Assembly (NCBI RefSeq): GCF_014191605.1
Contig: NZ_JACHWU010000001.1
Coordinates: 248,001-312,000 of the forward strand
Origin: Prauserella isguenensis
GTDB taxonomy: Bacteria > Actinomycetota > Actinomycetes > Mycobacteriales > Pseudonocardiaceae
Length of the DNA stretch: 64,000 nt
Direction: 5' to 3'
In this document: in pieces, positions 34,747 to 43,342 of the stretch
How positions within the stretch are numbered: the stretch's first letter is position 1
Layout of the letters: every line of letters starts with the position of its first letter
Translations under genes and position numbers: made by a program
Notes under the pieces: model-generated
What the model was told of the DNA's origin: nothing
What the model saw: only the letters and a program-made list of their open reading frames with translations
Database searches by the model: none

Positions 34747-35486
34747 GGGTCGATTTTCGCAGGGCTGCCGTGCGGCTCGGGCGCCGGTGGCTGTTCGGGC
34801 TCGGGTTTGCGGGCCCGGTGGAGGGCGACGGCACCGAACGTGAGGTTGAGCCATTCGACCTTCGTCCAGCCCGCCGAGGCGATGACCTCGCCCAGCGACC
34901 GCTGGTCGTACCAGGTCAGCATGGACTCGGCGAGATAGCCGTACGCCTCGGGGTTGGAGGCTGCGCGGCGGCCGAGCCAGGTCAGCAGTCGCAGAACGAT
35001 CTTGCGGTACACGAACCGGATCGGCGCGAACGTCGGCGTCGACACCTCACAGATCACGAGCCTGCCGCCGGGCCTGACGACCCGCATGATCTCGACGAGC
35101 GCGGCCTTGGTGTCGACGAAGTTGCGCAGCCCGAAGGACACGGTCACGGCGTCGAACGACTCGTCGGCGAACGGCAGGTGCAGCGCGTCCGCGGCGATCA
35201 TCGGCAGGCCACGGTCACGGCCGTTGCGGAGCATTTCCAGGGAGAAGTCGGCGGCGACGCACCAGGCGCCGTCGCGTGCGTACTCCTCGGTGGACACGCC
35301 GGTGCCCGCCGCGAGATCCAGCACACGTTCGCCCTCGCGCGCGTCGAGGGCGCCGGCCGTGGTGGCCCGCCAGCGGCGGTCGAAGCCGAAGGTCATCACC
35401 GAGTTGGCACGGTCGTAGCCTGCGGCGACGCCGTCGAACATGGCGGCGACCTCGCGAGGATCCTTGTCCAGCGACGCACGAGACAT
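34743..35486 (-). CDS. menG: Demethylmenaquinone methyltransferase
   Basis: 247-residue class I SAM methyltransferase of the UbiE/MenG family catalysing the last step of menaquinone synthesis. The N-terminus VAAMFDGVAAGYDRAN (about 12-27), the SAM motif VLDLAAGTGVSTEEYA (about 56-71) and the post-motif RPGGRLVICEVSTP (about 141-154) are typical. The ATG at 35486 has no Shine-Dalgarno sequence, but TAGTCT (35493-35498, minus strand) lies six nt upstream, which suggests a leaderless mRNA. The region that would hold the -35 box lies inside a 54-bp tandem repeat. Confidence 0.93.
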   Translation of the reverse strand: MSRASLDKDPREVAAMFDGVAAGYDRANSVMTFGFDRRWRATTAGALDAREGERVLDLAAGTGVSTEEYARDGAWCVAADFSLEMLRNGRDRGLPMIAADALHLPFADESFDAVTVSFGLRNFVDTKAALVEIMRVVRPGGRLVICEVSTPTFAPIRFVYRKIVLRLLTWLGRRAASNPEAYGYLAESMLTWYDQRSLGEVIASAGWTKVEWLNLTFGAVALHRARKPEPEQPPAPEPHGSPAKIDP

Positions 35487-35492
35487 GGTTCG

Positions 35493-35498
35493 AGACTA
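35493..35498 (-). promoter_or_regulatory. -10 box of a leaderless menG promoter
   Basis: TAGTCT on the minus strand ends six nt before the menG ATG, so the transcript would start at or next to the start codon. The 54-bp repeat array begins at its edge (35497). Confidence 0.55.
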
Positions 35499-35690
35499 GG
35501 GGGCCACGCGGAGCGTGTCGCTTTGGGTGGCGGTGGGAGACGGGCGGGCGTAGGGGGCCGCGCGGCAGCGCGTCCTGTTGGGCGGTGGTGGGAGACGGGC
35601 GGGCCTAGGGGGCCACGCGGAGCGTGTCGCTTTGGGTGGCGGTGGGAGACGGGCGGGCGTAGGGGGCCGCGCGGAGCGGGTCGGTCAGGG
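35497..35690. repeat. 54-55 bp tandem repeat array upstream of menG
   Basis: TAGGGGGCC starts at 35497, 35551, 35606 and 35660. Each full unit continues with (A/C)GCGG, then CGGTGGGAGACGGGCGGGC. Copies 1 and 3 are nearly identical (ACGCGGAGCGTGTCGCTTTG), copy 2 diverges in the middle, and copy 4 is partial and reaches the stop of the EspG-like gene. The unit length is not fixed to a multiple of three and the array is essentially intergenic. Confidence 0.9.
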
Positions 35691-36431
35691 CAGTGACTGC
35701 CACGTGGCGAGGAGCGTCTTCGTCAGGGTGGCGGAGTCGCCGGGCAGGCAGTGGATTCCGCCGTCGGGGTCGGCGAAGGTGACGACGCGGCCGCGGTCGC
35801 GGATGTCGATGACGGTGAACGGTTTGCTGTTGCGGTACCCGCCGTCGGAGGTGCGGCCTCCCGCGTACACCTGGTGCACGCCCAGCCGTGGGGCTTTCAT
35901 CGTGTTCTCGAGTTGTTTCGCCGGGCTCTGTTTCGCGGCGAACATGTCGTGGTTCTCGTCGCGCTGTTCGAATTCCCGCTTCGTCGTGTGGAGCGGAGGA
36001 ATGGACGCTGGCGGGTATTCGGGCAGTTCCGAGATGAATCCGTCCACGAGGTCGTCCTCGCCCGTGGTCACGAGTGTCACGAGGTCACCGTCGACCTGCA
36101 CGCCGACGGTCACACCGCCGCCGGAGGCCGCGGCGAACTGCAGTTTCCCGCGGACGGTTTCGCTGTAGCAGTACAGGTCGCGGTCCGGGGAATTCAGCAC
36201 CCGAAGCGCGACGCGGAATTCACGCGTGGGCGTTTCGCCCGCGGCGAGTCCCAGTTCGGCCAGGACGCGAAAGCATTCCCGGTTCGTCTCGCCCGTGAGG
36301 TCCATCGGAACGTATTTCGTGCGCGCGCCGAGGACCGGGTGGGTCTCGCCGAGACCTTCGAGTTCCCACACGTGCAGCAGGGTTTCCCGGCGCAGGACGA
36401 CGGGACGGTGCAGTACGGCCATGGCGGTCAC
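35685..36431 (-). CDS. ESX (type VII) secretion-associated EspG-family protein
   Basis: Predicted cytosolic chaperone of about 245 residues. It shows weak but ordered EspG-family features: an N-terminal VLRRETLLHVWELEGL segment, the central RVALRVLNSPDRDLYCY strand region, and a C-terminal IRDRGRVVTFADPDGGIHCLPG followed by a final helix. EspG proteins bind PE-PPE substrates; here the partner would be the PPE-like protein upstream. The GTG at 36431 overlaps the upstream stop (GTGA); ATG at 36422 is an alternative. It is the last gene of a four-gene module. Confidence 0.7.
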   Translation of the reverse strand: MTAMAVLHRPVVLRRETLLHVWELEGLGETHPVLGARTKYVPMDLTGETNRECFRVLAELGLAAGETPTREFRVALRVLNSPDRDLYCYSETVRGKLQFAAASGGGVTVGVQVDGDLVTLVTTGEDDLVDGFISELPEYPPASIPPLHTTKREFEQRDENHDMFAAKQSPAKQLENTMKAPRLGVHQVYAGGRTSDGGYRNSKPFTVIDIRDRGRVVTFADPDGGIHCLPGDSATLTKTLLATWQSLP

Positions 36432-37861
36432 TCGCCGATGGTCGGCGGGGTGACGACGTGGCCGGTGACCGGGTCGCGAAGCACTTCGCCGTCCTCGGTG
36501 AGGGAGAACGCCTCGTCGCTGTCGGCGAGGTACTTGCGCTGGTGCTCTTCGTCCTCGCCGCCCTGGCCGCCGCGGCCCGCGCCGCCCATCGCACCCATCG
36601 GCATTCCGCCGCCGCGGCCGCCCGCGGCCGCGGCACCCGCACCTCCGGCCGCCGTAGCACCGGAGCCGGTCGGGCCGAAACCGCCGGGAGCCGAGCCGGT
36701 CATCCTGCCCGCGCCCGGCGCGCCCCCTCCGGAACCGGGCGCGCCACCACCGGCCGCACCACTCGAGTAGCCGCCGGCGCCGCCACCCGCACCTGCCGAG
36801 TAGCCGCCCGCACGTCCCATGCCGGGCGGGGAGAACCGGCCACCTCCGGCACCGCCGCCGGACGAACCGCCGGGGCCTGCGCCGGGCGTTCCGGTCGGTC
36901 CGAAGCCCGTGTTCCCGAAGCCTGTGGTGCCGGGGGTGTTGCCGTTCGGGCCGAACCCGTTGCCGCCCGGCATTCCGCCCGGGCCGTTCGGCCCCGGGTA
37001 GTTCGCCGCGGGCGGTGTCACCGTGCTCGGCGGGGTGTATCCGGACGTGCCGGTGTGGTCGTTCGTCGGCGCAGGCGAGGTCGGGACGTTCGACGGATTC
37101 GGCGGCTGGTATCCACCACCGGGCGGGACCGACGTACCGCCCCGGTCCGAACCGCCGACCGAGCCGTCGTATGTGCCGGAACGGCTCGTGTCCCCGCCAC
37201 CGTCCGAGCCGGGGATGTCGATGACGCCCGAGCCCGAGTCCTCGACCGAACCCGAGCGGTCACGCTCCATGGCACCGAAGTCGCCGCCGAGGTCCTTGAT
37301 CTGCCCGAAGTCGGCCTGCATGTCGTAGGCGGACCGGTGGACGTTGCCCTCGTATCCGGAGTACATCGAACGGGCGGCGTCGACGTCCGCCTTGTACTTG
37401 TTGGCCGCGTCCTCGGCGTCGGTGTCCCACGGCGTGATGGTGTCCCAGGCGCCCGTCTCGGGCGGCTTCGCGGGCACGTCGGGCAGCCGGTGCTTGATGT
37501 CCTCGAACTGCCCGGAGTTCGTCGTGAAGTGGTCGGAGTTGCGCTGGTAGACGTCGGACGCGTCCTGCGTCACCGTGATGCTGGAGCGGATGGCCTGCGA
37601 CGCCGCGTCGGCACCCTCGCCGGACCACGAGCTCTCCAGCGCCTGCAGCATTTCCTGACCGGCGTTGGCGGCCTGCTCGTTACCGGAGGCGACGCCGGCC
37701 ATGTCCTGGGACGTCGTCTGCCACTTCGCGGAGTCCCCCTCGCGAACGCGGCGCACCAGTTCGTGCAGGTCCATCGACCCCGAGAACGGGTTGATCTGCT
37801 CGATCAGGATCTTCGACTTCTGCTCGGCCAGTTCGTCCTGGGGTCCGAACAACTTCCCCAT
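36428..37861 (-). CDS. PPE-like / WXG100-superfamily type VII secretion substrate with Gly-rich tail
   Basis: 477 residues. The first 170 are alpha-helical with the WXG-like turn ESSWSGEGADAASQAI (about residues 77-92), resembling the PPE helical bundle. The middle (about 220-440) is very rich in Gly, Pro, Ser and Thr. The end KYLADSDEAFSLTEDG leads into VVTPPTIGE, close to the PPVIGE-type C-terminus common in Pseudonocardiaceae relatives. It is probably exported by an ESX system encoded elsewhere, with the EspG-like protein downstream as chaperone. The ATG at 37861 is preceded by GGGGGAG; a GTG one codon earlier is possible. Confidence 0.75.
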   Translation of the reverse strand: MGKLFGPQDELAEQKSKILIEQINPFSGSMDLHELVRRVREGDSAKWQTTSQDMAGVASGNEQAANAGQEMLQALESSWSGEGADAASQAIRSSITVTQDASDVYQRNSDHFTTNSGQFEDIKHRLPDVPAKPPETGAWDTITPWDTDAEDAANKYKADVDAARSMYSGYEGNVHRSAYDMQADFGQIKDLGGDFGAMERDRSGSVEDSGSGVIDIPGSDGGGDTSRSGTYDGSVGGSDRGGTSVPPGGGYQPPNPSNVPTSPAPTNDHTGTSGYTPPSTVTPPAANYPGPNGPGGMPGGNGFGPNGNTPGTTGFGNTGFGPTGTPGAGPGGSSGGGAGGGRFSPPGMGRAGGYSAGAGGGAGGYSSGAAGGGAPGSGGGAPGAGRMTGSAPGGFGPTGSGATAAGGAGAAAAGGRGGGMPMGAMGGAGRGGQGGEDEEHQRKYLADSDEAFSLTEDGEVLRDPVTGHVVTPPTIGE

Positions 37862-37905
37862 CACGCTCCCCCTTCACCTGCCACTGCGCAGGCCGGCTCC
37901 GACCG

Positions 37906-38550
37906 TCAGGCCTTCGCCTTCAAATTGCCGATGACACGTTCCATAACCGTCCGTGAAGCCTCGCACGGATCGTCGCCTTCTTCAGCGCCCTTCGTACCGA
38001 CGGCCAGCGACATGACCACCGCGTACTCATCCGCAAGCCCGACCACCGTCGAACAAACGCGGTCGTCGTCCTTCTCCCAATACTGGACCGCCGGGAACCC
38101 TCCGACCGGATCGATCTCTTCGAAGGACCTCTGCGGCTTGGTGCTGGCATAAGTAGCGCTCAAACCCTGGCCAGTCTGCACGTCGTAGTTCAGACCGAAC
38201 GACGCCAGCGTCTCCTGGTTCGACCAGTAGCACCCCGGGCCGAGCTTCGGCTCGTCATCATCCCTGCTCGTGACCGCATCCCCCAGCAACTCCTTAGCTT
38301 GGGCGTCCGTCAGGGCTTGGCTACACGGATCACCGTCGAGGACGGATTTGGGCAGCGGATTGGTGACGGCGGGCGCTCCGCTGTGCGGCAGCTCATGCCC
38401 GCCGTCCGCGGCGCTGCTCGGTGCGGCGGACACGCTCGACGGCGCCGGGGCCGTCGGCTCGGGCTGTGCCTGACCGTCGGACTCGCTCGAGCAGGCCGTT
38501 GCCACCACCGCGAACGCGGCCAGCGCCGCGGTCCTGACCAGGTAACTCAA
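37906..38550 (-). CDS. DUF3558-family lipoprotein
   Basis: 214-residue secreted lipoprotein with an N-terminal signal peptide ending in the lipobox VVATAC (Cys near residue 20) and a Ser/Pro/Ala-rich linker (to about 60). The DUF3558 domain follows, with paired Cys (DPCSQAL; GPGCYWSN; RVCSTVVG; DPCEASR). Function is unknown; such proteins often sit beside type VII secretion genes in actinobacteria. The start is a TTG overlapping the upstream stop (TTGA), which is why I accept this rare start. Confidence 0.82.
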   Translation of the reverse strand: MSYLVRTAALAAFAVVATACSSESDGQAQPEPTAPAPSSVSAAPSSAADGGHELPHSGAPAVTNPLPKSVLDGDPCSQALTDAQAKELLGDAVTSRDDDEPKLGPGCYWSNQETLASFGLNYDVQTGQGLSATYASTKPQRSFEEIDPVGGFPAVQYWEKDDDRVCSTVVGLADEYAVVMSLAVGTKGAEEGDDPCEASRTVMERVIGNLKAKA

Positions 38551-39047
38551 TCGATCAGCCCTCCGCCGGACTTCTTCGCGTCCTTGCCCGCCTGCTCGTC
38601 CGTCTCGTTGTACACATCGAGCGCCTTCTGCAGCTTCTCAGCGATGTCGCGATAACGACGCCACTGGGCAGCCACACTTTCGGCACCCAACCCGAACATG
38701 GCATGTGCGACCTTTTGGAAAGCATCACTACCGGGGTCGTGGGCCGGTGGTCCGCTTTGAAGCAAACGTTCAGCCTTGATGCGCTGCTGCTGCATCTGAT
38801 CCGCGATCCACTTGGCCTTGCGGACCATGCCCTCGGCGGTCTCGGGGTCCATCATGAAGCCCCCGGCGATCGGCCCGGAGGTCACCGCGCCTTTCGCCCA
38901 GCCGTCCGCGGTCGCCGTGCCCTTGGCGCCCTGGACCGCGAAGACGGCCTGGTCCCAGAAGCCGCCGCTCGCCTTCGCCTGACCGCTGGCCTCGACGCCT
39001 GCGAATGCCTCCGCGCCGACCCCACCGGCACTGCCCTCGTCAGCCAT
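38547..39047 (-). CDS. Small helical protein of the ESX-linked module (WXG-like)
   Basis: 166 residues: an Ala/Gly-rich N-terminus with the motif GGFWDQAVFAVQGAK (about 28-42), then a predicted helical region with AKWIADQMQQQRIKAERLLQ (about 80-99) and VAAQWRRYRDIAEKLQKALD (about 128-147). It resembles proteins found upstream of DUF3558 and PPE-like genes in Pseudonocardiaceae; I do not recognise a named family. The ATG at 39047 is preceded by GGGAGAAGG. It is the first gene of the module, and all four genes are coupled or within 50 nt. Confidence 0.72.
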   Translation of the reverse strand: MADEGSAGGVGAEAFAGVEASGQAKASGGFWDQAVFAVQGAKGTATADGWAKGAVTSGPIAGGFMMDPETAEGMVRKAKWIADQMQQQRIKAERLLQSGPPAHDPGSDAFQKVAHAMFGLGAESVAAQWRRYRDIAEKLQKALDVYNETDEQAGKDAKKSGGGLID

Positions 39048-39258
39048 GACTGACCTTCTCCCGTTGCTCACCTCAGGTCTCGCAGCAGCCCAGCGTATCG
39101 GAACGCTGACCGTCCGGGGTGGGAATATCGGATATCGCGACCTGAACCACACGGGCCGTGTACCCACCCCGCTCCCGCATCTTCGACGGCCGCTCCGAAC
39201 TCCCGCGTTCCGCGGCGAAGCAGGCACCACACGATCGGCCCACCCCTCGGGCCCGCAG

Positions 39259-40410
39259 TCAGGCGGAGGTGAGCACCCGCAGCATCCCGTCGACGGAGCG
39301 GGGCCAGGTGAACTCCTCGGCCCGCGCCCGCGCGAGACTGCGGCGCACCGGCTCGGGACTGCCGAGCAGGCCGGTCACCGCGCCCGCGAACGCGCCCGCA
39401 CGGTCCGCCACGGCGGCGCCGCAGCCCGGTTCGACGATCTCGCGCAGCGCCGAGGACTCGGACACGACCACGGGAGTGCCCGACGCCAACGCCTCGAGTG
39501 CCGCCAGCCCGAACGTCTCGTGCGGCCCCGGGGCGAGCGACACGTCGGCGCTCGCCAGCAGCCGGGCGACATCGCCGCGCTGCGGGAGGTGGCCGAGGAA
39601 CCGCACCGGCAAACCCCGCGCGCGACGTTCGAGGGCTCGCCGCCGCGGCCCGTCGCCCGCGATCACCAGCCGCACGTCCGTGCCGGATTCGGTCAGCTCG
39701 GCGATCGTGTCCACGCTGCGTTCCACGTGTTTCTCCGGCGACAGGCGTCCGCAGTGGACGATCAGCGCGTCGGCATCGCCCGCGAGCTCCCGCCGCCAGT
39801 CGCCGTCGCGGCGGTCCGGGGTGAACGTGTTCAGGTCGACGCCCAGGGGGACACGCCGCACGTTCGGCGCGCCGATGCGGTCGAACTCACCCCGCGCGAA
39901 CGCCGTCGTGCAGACGACCGTGTCGTAGCTGCGCGCCATCCGGCGGTTCGCCGCGTCGGCGGCCCGTTCGGCGAGCGGCCGCGGCAGCAGGAACTGCTGG
40001 AGCAGCCGGTCCAGGCGTTCATGCGAGATCACCACACTGGGCACGTCGTGCTCGCGCGCCCACGTGCCCATCCCGCGCAGCGTCAGCCGGTCCGACACCT
40101 CGAGCAGATCGGGTTCGAGCTCCCGCAGCAACGTGCGCACCCGTAGCGGATCGACGGCCCGGTACCCGCCGGTGCCGGGGATCCGGGGTGCGGGCAGCGT
40201 CAGTCTGCGCACCCCGGTCGGCAGTGTCGTGTCGTCGTGGCCCGAGCCGGGCACGACGAGCGTCACCCGGTGTCCACTCTCTACATACCCCGCGCCGAGG
40301 TGATGCAGGGCCGTGCGCAGACCGCCGGAACGCGGCCCGTAGAAGTTGGCGAGCTGCACGATGTGCGCCCGGGTGCGGAGCGCGGGGTCTCGAACGCTGC
40401 CACCGGCCAT
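39259..40410 (-). CDS. GT-B glycosyltransferase, family 4 type
   Basis: 383-residue retaining glycosyltransferase that acts at the membrane face. The N-terminal acceptor domain begins HIVQLANFYGPRSGGLRTAL. The C-terminal nucleotide-sugar domain holds GRLSPEKHVERSVDTI (about 228) and the E-x7-E motif GPHETFGLAALEALASGTP (about 298). It lies directly after mgtA in the same orientation, so a role in mannolipid or lipoglycan assembly is plausible, but donor and acceptor are unknown. ATG at 40410 has GGAAGGA upstream; a GTG at 40440, overlapping the mgtA stop (GTGA), would add ten residues. Confidence 0.83.
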   Translation of the reverse strand: MAGGSVRDPALRTRAHIVQLANFYGPRSGGLRTALHHLGAGYVESGHRVTLVVPGSGHDDTTLPTGVRRLTLPAPRIPGTGGYRAVDPLRVRTLLRELEPDLLEVSDRLTLRGMGTWAREHDVPSVVISHERLDRLLQQFLLPRPLAERAADAANRRMARSYDTVVCTTAFARGEFDRIGAPNVRRVPLGVDLNTFTPDRRDGDWRRELAGDADALIVHCGRLSPEKHVERSVDTIAELTESGTDVRLVIAGDGPRRRALERRARGLPVRFLGHLPQRGDVARLLASADVSLAPGPHETFGLAALEALASGTPVVVSESSALREIVEPGCGAAVADRAGAFAGAVTGLLGSPEPVRRSLARARAEEFTWPRSVDGMLRVLTSA

Positions 40411-40436
40411 CGCGACGTGCGTCCTTCCCGAGACCG

Positions 40437-41555
40437 TCACGCGGCTCGCAGGATCTGCCCGCGGACGGCGTCGTAGTGGCCGGTCAGCTTGCGGCACACG
40501 GCGGGCCAGGTGCGGCCGAGCACCGCGGTGCGGCCCGCCCCGCCGAGGCCGTCGCGCAGGTCGGAGTCCCGCAGCGTGTCGACCACGCCGGGCAGCACGC
40601 GGGTGAACTCGCCGTGGTCGGGTGGGAGCAGGTAGCCCGTTCGACCGTGGTCGACGAGGTCGCGCGGCCCGCCCGCCGCCGGTGCGATCACGGGCAGCCC
40701 CGAGGCCATCGCCTCCTGCACCGTCTGGCAGAACGTCTCGTGCGGTCCGGTGTGGACGAACACGTCGAGGCTGGCGTAGATGCGGGCGAGCTCGTCGCCG
40801 TACCGCACTCCGAGGAACACCGCGTCGGGCAACGCCTCGCGCAGCGACTCGTGCTCGGGCCCGTCGCCGATGATCACCACCCGAACCCCGGGCACGTCCG
40901 CGAGCGCGGTGAGCCTGCCGACCTCCTTCTCCGGAGCGAGCCTGCCGACGAAGCCGACGAGTAGTTCGCCGCCGGGAGCCAGTTCGGCGCGCAGGTCCGG
41001 GTCGGCATGGGCCGGGTCGAACCGTTCGACGTCCACGCCCCTGCCCCAGCGGTGCACCCGCGGGACGCCGTGCAGCCGCAACTGATGCGCCGAATCCGAC
41101 GACGGCGCGAGCGTGCGGTCGGCACGCGAGTGCAGCCTGCGCACCCACCGCCACGCGGCCCTGGCGCCGAGGCCGAGCCCATATGCCTCGGCGAACCCGG
41201 GGATGTCGGTCTGGTACACCGCCACGGTCGGCACACCGAGTCGGCGCGCGGCGGCCAGCCCCCGCGCGCCGACCACGAACGGCGACGCCAGGTGGACCAC
41301 GTCCGGGCCGAACGCCGCCAGCGCCGTCAGCACCGTGCGGGTGGGAACGCCCACCGGCAGCGTGTTCACCACCGGCAGCTCCACCGCGGGCACCCGCACC
41401 ACGGGTGCGCCGCAGTACTCCTCGGGCCCGGCGCCCGGAGCGACCACCAGCACGTCGTCACCGCGGGCCGTCAGGTACTCCACGACCCGCAGCACGGAGT
41501 TGGTCACGCCGTTCACCTGCGGCAGGAAGCTCTCGGTGACGATGGCAACGCGCAC
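40437..41555 (-). CDS. mgtA: GDP-mannose-dependent alpha-mannosyltransferase (MgtA-like)
   Basis: 372-residue GT-B enzyme beginning [20 protein letters not shown], which is characteristic of the MgtA/PimB-like group. The C-terminal domain has [14 protein letters not shown] (about 208) and [19 protein letters not shown] (about 282) with the paired Glu. In mycobacteria the orthologue lies beside menG and a DUF3592-like gene, and this order is matched here. It likely mannosylates a glycolipid core. The start is GTG at 41555. GATGCT ends six nt upstream on the minus strand and might be a weak -10 box. Confidence 0.85.
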   Translation of the reverse strand: MRVAIVTESFLPQVNGVTNSVLRVVEYLTARGDDVLVVAPGAGPEEYCGAPVVRVPAVELPVVNTLPVGVPTRTVLTALAAFGPDVVHLASPFVVGARGLAAARRLGVPTVAVYQTDIPGFAEAYGLGLGARAAWRWVRRLHSRADRTLAPSSDSAHQLRLHGVPRVHRWGRGVDVERFDPAHADPDLRAELAPGGELLVGFVGRLAPEKEVGRLTALADVPGVRVVIIGDGPEHESLREALPDAVFLGVRYGDELARIYASLDVFVHTGPHETFCQTVQEAMASGLPVIAPAAGGPRDLVDHGRTGYLLPPDHGEFTRVLPGVVDTLRDSDLRDGLGGAGRTAVLGRTWPAVCRKLTGHYDAVRGQILRAA

Positions 41556-41647
41556 GGGCCCAGCATCGCCCGCCTCGACGGCCGTCCCACTACTCCCGCG
41601 TAACGCGCCGTGGAACGGTCACCGAACACTGTCGCCGGCGCCGTACT

Positions 41648-41723
41648 CGCCGGGTGCCTCTCCGCCGGTGCCACTCTTCGCCGGGTGCCTCTCCGCCGGT
41701 GCCACTCTTCGCCGGTGCCACCG
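41648..41723. repeat. 31-bp tandem repeat upstream of mgtA
   Basis: CGCCGGGTGCCTCTCCGCCG followed by GTGCCACTCTT occurs at 41648 and 41679 and restarts, truncated, at 41710, exactly 31 bp apart. It lies in the 384-nt gap between the divergent mgtA and inositol-phosphatase-like genes. The period is not a multiple of three and no gene spans it. Confidence 0.88.
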
Positions 41724-41886
41724 TCGCCGAGGGGGCGCCCCGTCACGATGATTCGGGGCGTTGACCACAGCCACGCGTCGGCGTGCCGTTGAGGGGGCGG
41801 TGGTCGGGCCGGCGGGAGCCCACGGTGCCCTTCGGGGCGCAGCCACGTCCGTCCCCCGGTCGAGTCGTCGTCGGATCGCGAGCGAG

Positions 41887-41915
41887 GTGTCATCTGCACT
41901 TCGCATGCAGGACAC
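41887..41915. other. Hairpin element (GTGTC...CTGCA/TGCAG GACAC) in the mgtA-IMPase gap
   Basis: GTGTC and CTGCA (41887-41898, with a two-nt bulge) pair with TGCAG and GACAC (41906-41915) across a seven-nt loop, 25 nt before the ATG at 41940. TGCAGGACAC also occurs in the hairpin at 4356-4388 and, inverted, at 63418-63434. The rest of the 41556-41939 gap shows only the 31-bp repeat. Confidence 0.5.
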
Positions 41916-41939
41916 TCGCGGCCGCCACATTGGAGCGGC

Positions 41940-42767
41940 ATGACCCTCTCGTCCCGAACGCTGCGCCCGGTCGACCCCGGCCTGCTCTCTCAGGCCCTGG
42001 AGGTGGCAGGCAGGCTCGCCACCGACGCCACCGACGTGATCACCGCGACGGCGGGCCGCGGGGCTCGGCCGACCACGAAGGAATCGCCGTTCGACTGGGT
42101 GACCGACACCGACCGCACCCTGGAACGGCACACCCGCCGGGTGCTGGCCACCGAGTTTCCCGACATCCCGGTGGTCGGTGAGGAGTACGGCGACGACGCG
42201 GGCGCGAACGGGGCCGACTACCGCTGGGTGGTCGACCCGGTGGACGGCACCGCCAACTACGTCGCGGGTATCCCGTGGTGTTCGTACAGTCTCGCGCTGG
42301 TCGACGGGGACGGACCGGTCGTCGGCGTGGTGGCGGACCCGTATCGGGGGCAGATTTACACGGCGGGCCGAGGTCGCGGTGCGCGCGCCAACGGGACGCT
42401 CGTGCGGGTGCCCGCACGCACGAGGACGGCGGGGTCGATCGTGTGCACCGAGCTCAGCGGGGGCAGCGCGTGGCCGGGGTTGTCGCGATTCCTGGAGAGC
42501 GCGGCGGCGGCCCACACGGGTACGCGCGTGCTCGGCTCGTCGGCACTGGCGGTCACGCAGGTCGCGCTCGGCCACGCCGTCGCCGCGGTGCTGCACGGGT
42601 ACCGCGAATGGGACGTCGCGGGGGCGCTGGGCGTCGCGGGGGAAGCGGGGGCCGTCGTGCTCGACCGGAGTGGCGGCGCGGCGACCCTGCCGCTCGACGG
42701 ACTGCTCGTGGCGGCCCCCGATGTGGCCGACGAGGTCCTCGCCTGGTGGTCGGGCTGCCGGGAGTGA
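41940..42767 (+). CDS. Inositol-monophosphatase-family phosphatase
   Basis: 275-residue Mg2+-dependent phosphatase of the IMPase superfamily. Metal-site motifs are VVGEEYGDD (about residues 78-86), WVVDPVDGTANYVAGIPW (about 96-113) and the C-terminal EWDVAGALGVAGEAGA (about 222). It could dephosphorylate inositol phosphates for inositol-lipid synthesis, fitting the neighbouring mannosyltransferases, or act as histidinol phosphatase (HisN); motifs alone cannot separate these. It is the only plus-strand gene between 10.6 and 45.2 kb. Confidence 0.87.
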   Translation: MTLSSRTLRPVDPGLLSQALEVAGRLATDATDVITATAGRGARPTTKESPFDWVTDTDRTLERHTRRVLATEFPDIPVVGEEYGDDAGANGADYRWVVDPVDGTANYVAGIPWCSYSLALVDGDGPVVGVVADPYRGQIYTAGRGRGARANGTLVRVPARTRTAGSIVCTELSGGSAWPGLSRFLESAAAAHTGTRVLGSSALAVTQVALGHAVAAVLHGYREWDVAGALGVAGEAGAVVLDRSGGAATLPLDGLLVAAPDVADEVLAWWSGCRE

Positions 42768-42830
42768 CCCGGCCGTGGACGGCGCAGGCGGGAAGGACGG
42801 CGCCCGCGGCCGGGAGGGCCACGCGGCCGG

Positions 42831-42878
42831 GGGTCAGGCGGCCGGGGGTCAGGCGGCTGCGGGTCAGGCGGCGGCGGG
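42831..42878. repeat. 15-bp tandem repeat over the stop codon of the DUF3592 gene
   Basis: GGGTCAGGCGGC starts at 42831, 42846 and 42861, 15 bp apart, with a degenerate fourth copy. The TCA of the third copy is the stop codon of the minus-strand gene, whose last residues (PAAA) come from the repeat. Confidence 0.8.
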
Positions 42879-43334
42879 TTTGCGGCGGCGGCGTGGTGCG
42901 ATGCGGCCGCCCGCCTGGCGCCGGAGGAACCACAGCAGCGGGCCCGCGCCCAGCCAGGTGAACAGTGCCGTCGTCCCCGTCGGCAGCAGCGTCAGCACCC
43001 ACGTACGGCCCGCGACCTTCACCAGGTCCGGTTCGGTGGTGTCGTACTCGACGCGCACGAGCTGCCCCTCGCTCAGCCCCTGCGGGTACAGCACGCCGAG
43101 GTCGGGATTGTGCGACTCACCGTCCGGGGTGTCGAAGCGGATGAGGGTGCGGTCCCACGTGACCTGTTCGACCTGCGCGACCGCGGCGCCGCGGTTCTCG
43201 GCGATGTCGCGGTCGTTGACCCACGCGCCCGCGGAGAGCGCGGCGCACTCGAGGGTGATCAGCAGCGCGAGCCCGAACACGACCCACGCGCCGATGCGCC
43301 ACGCGCGCTGCCTGCGCGGATCGGAAGCGGTCAC
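42864..43334 (-). CDS. DUF3592 membrane protein
   Basis: 156 residues with one membrane segment at each end (WVVFGLALLITLECAALSA, about 17-35; LLPTGTTALFTWLGAGPLLW, about 117-136) and an extracytoplasmic beta-rich domain between them (IRFDTPDGESHNPDLGVLYP, then VRVEYDTTEPDLVKVAG), the DUF3592 pattern. Function is unknown. A membrane protein at the same place between menD and mgtA is conserved in mycobacteria. The GTG at 43334 lacks a Shine-Dalgarno sequence; TAGGAT (43343-43348, minus) lies eight nt upstream, consistent with a leaderless mRNA. Confidence 0.8.
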   Translation of the reverse strand: MTASDPRRQRAWRIGAWVVFGLALLITLECAALSAGAWVNDRDIAENRGAAVAQVEQVTWDRTLIRFDTPDGESHNPDLGVLYPQGLSEGQLVRVEYDTTEPDLVKVAGRTWVLTLLPTGTTALFTWLGAGPLLWFLRRQAGGRIAPRRRRKPAAA

Positions 43335-43342
43335 GGCACGTG

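Noticed and set aside
36428-37861. Genuine PPE protein of the mycobacterial type
   Set aside because: The N-terminus lacks a Pro-Pro-Glu motif; the helical WXG-like core and PPTIGE end fit the related Pseudonocardiaceae substrates, so I call it PPE-like.
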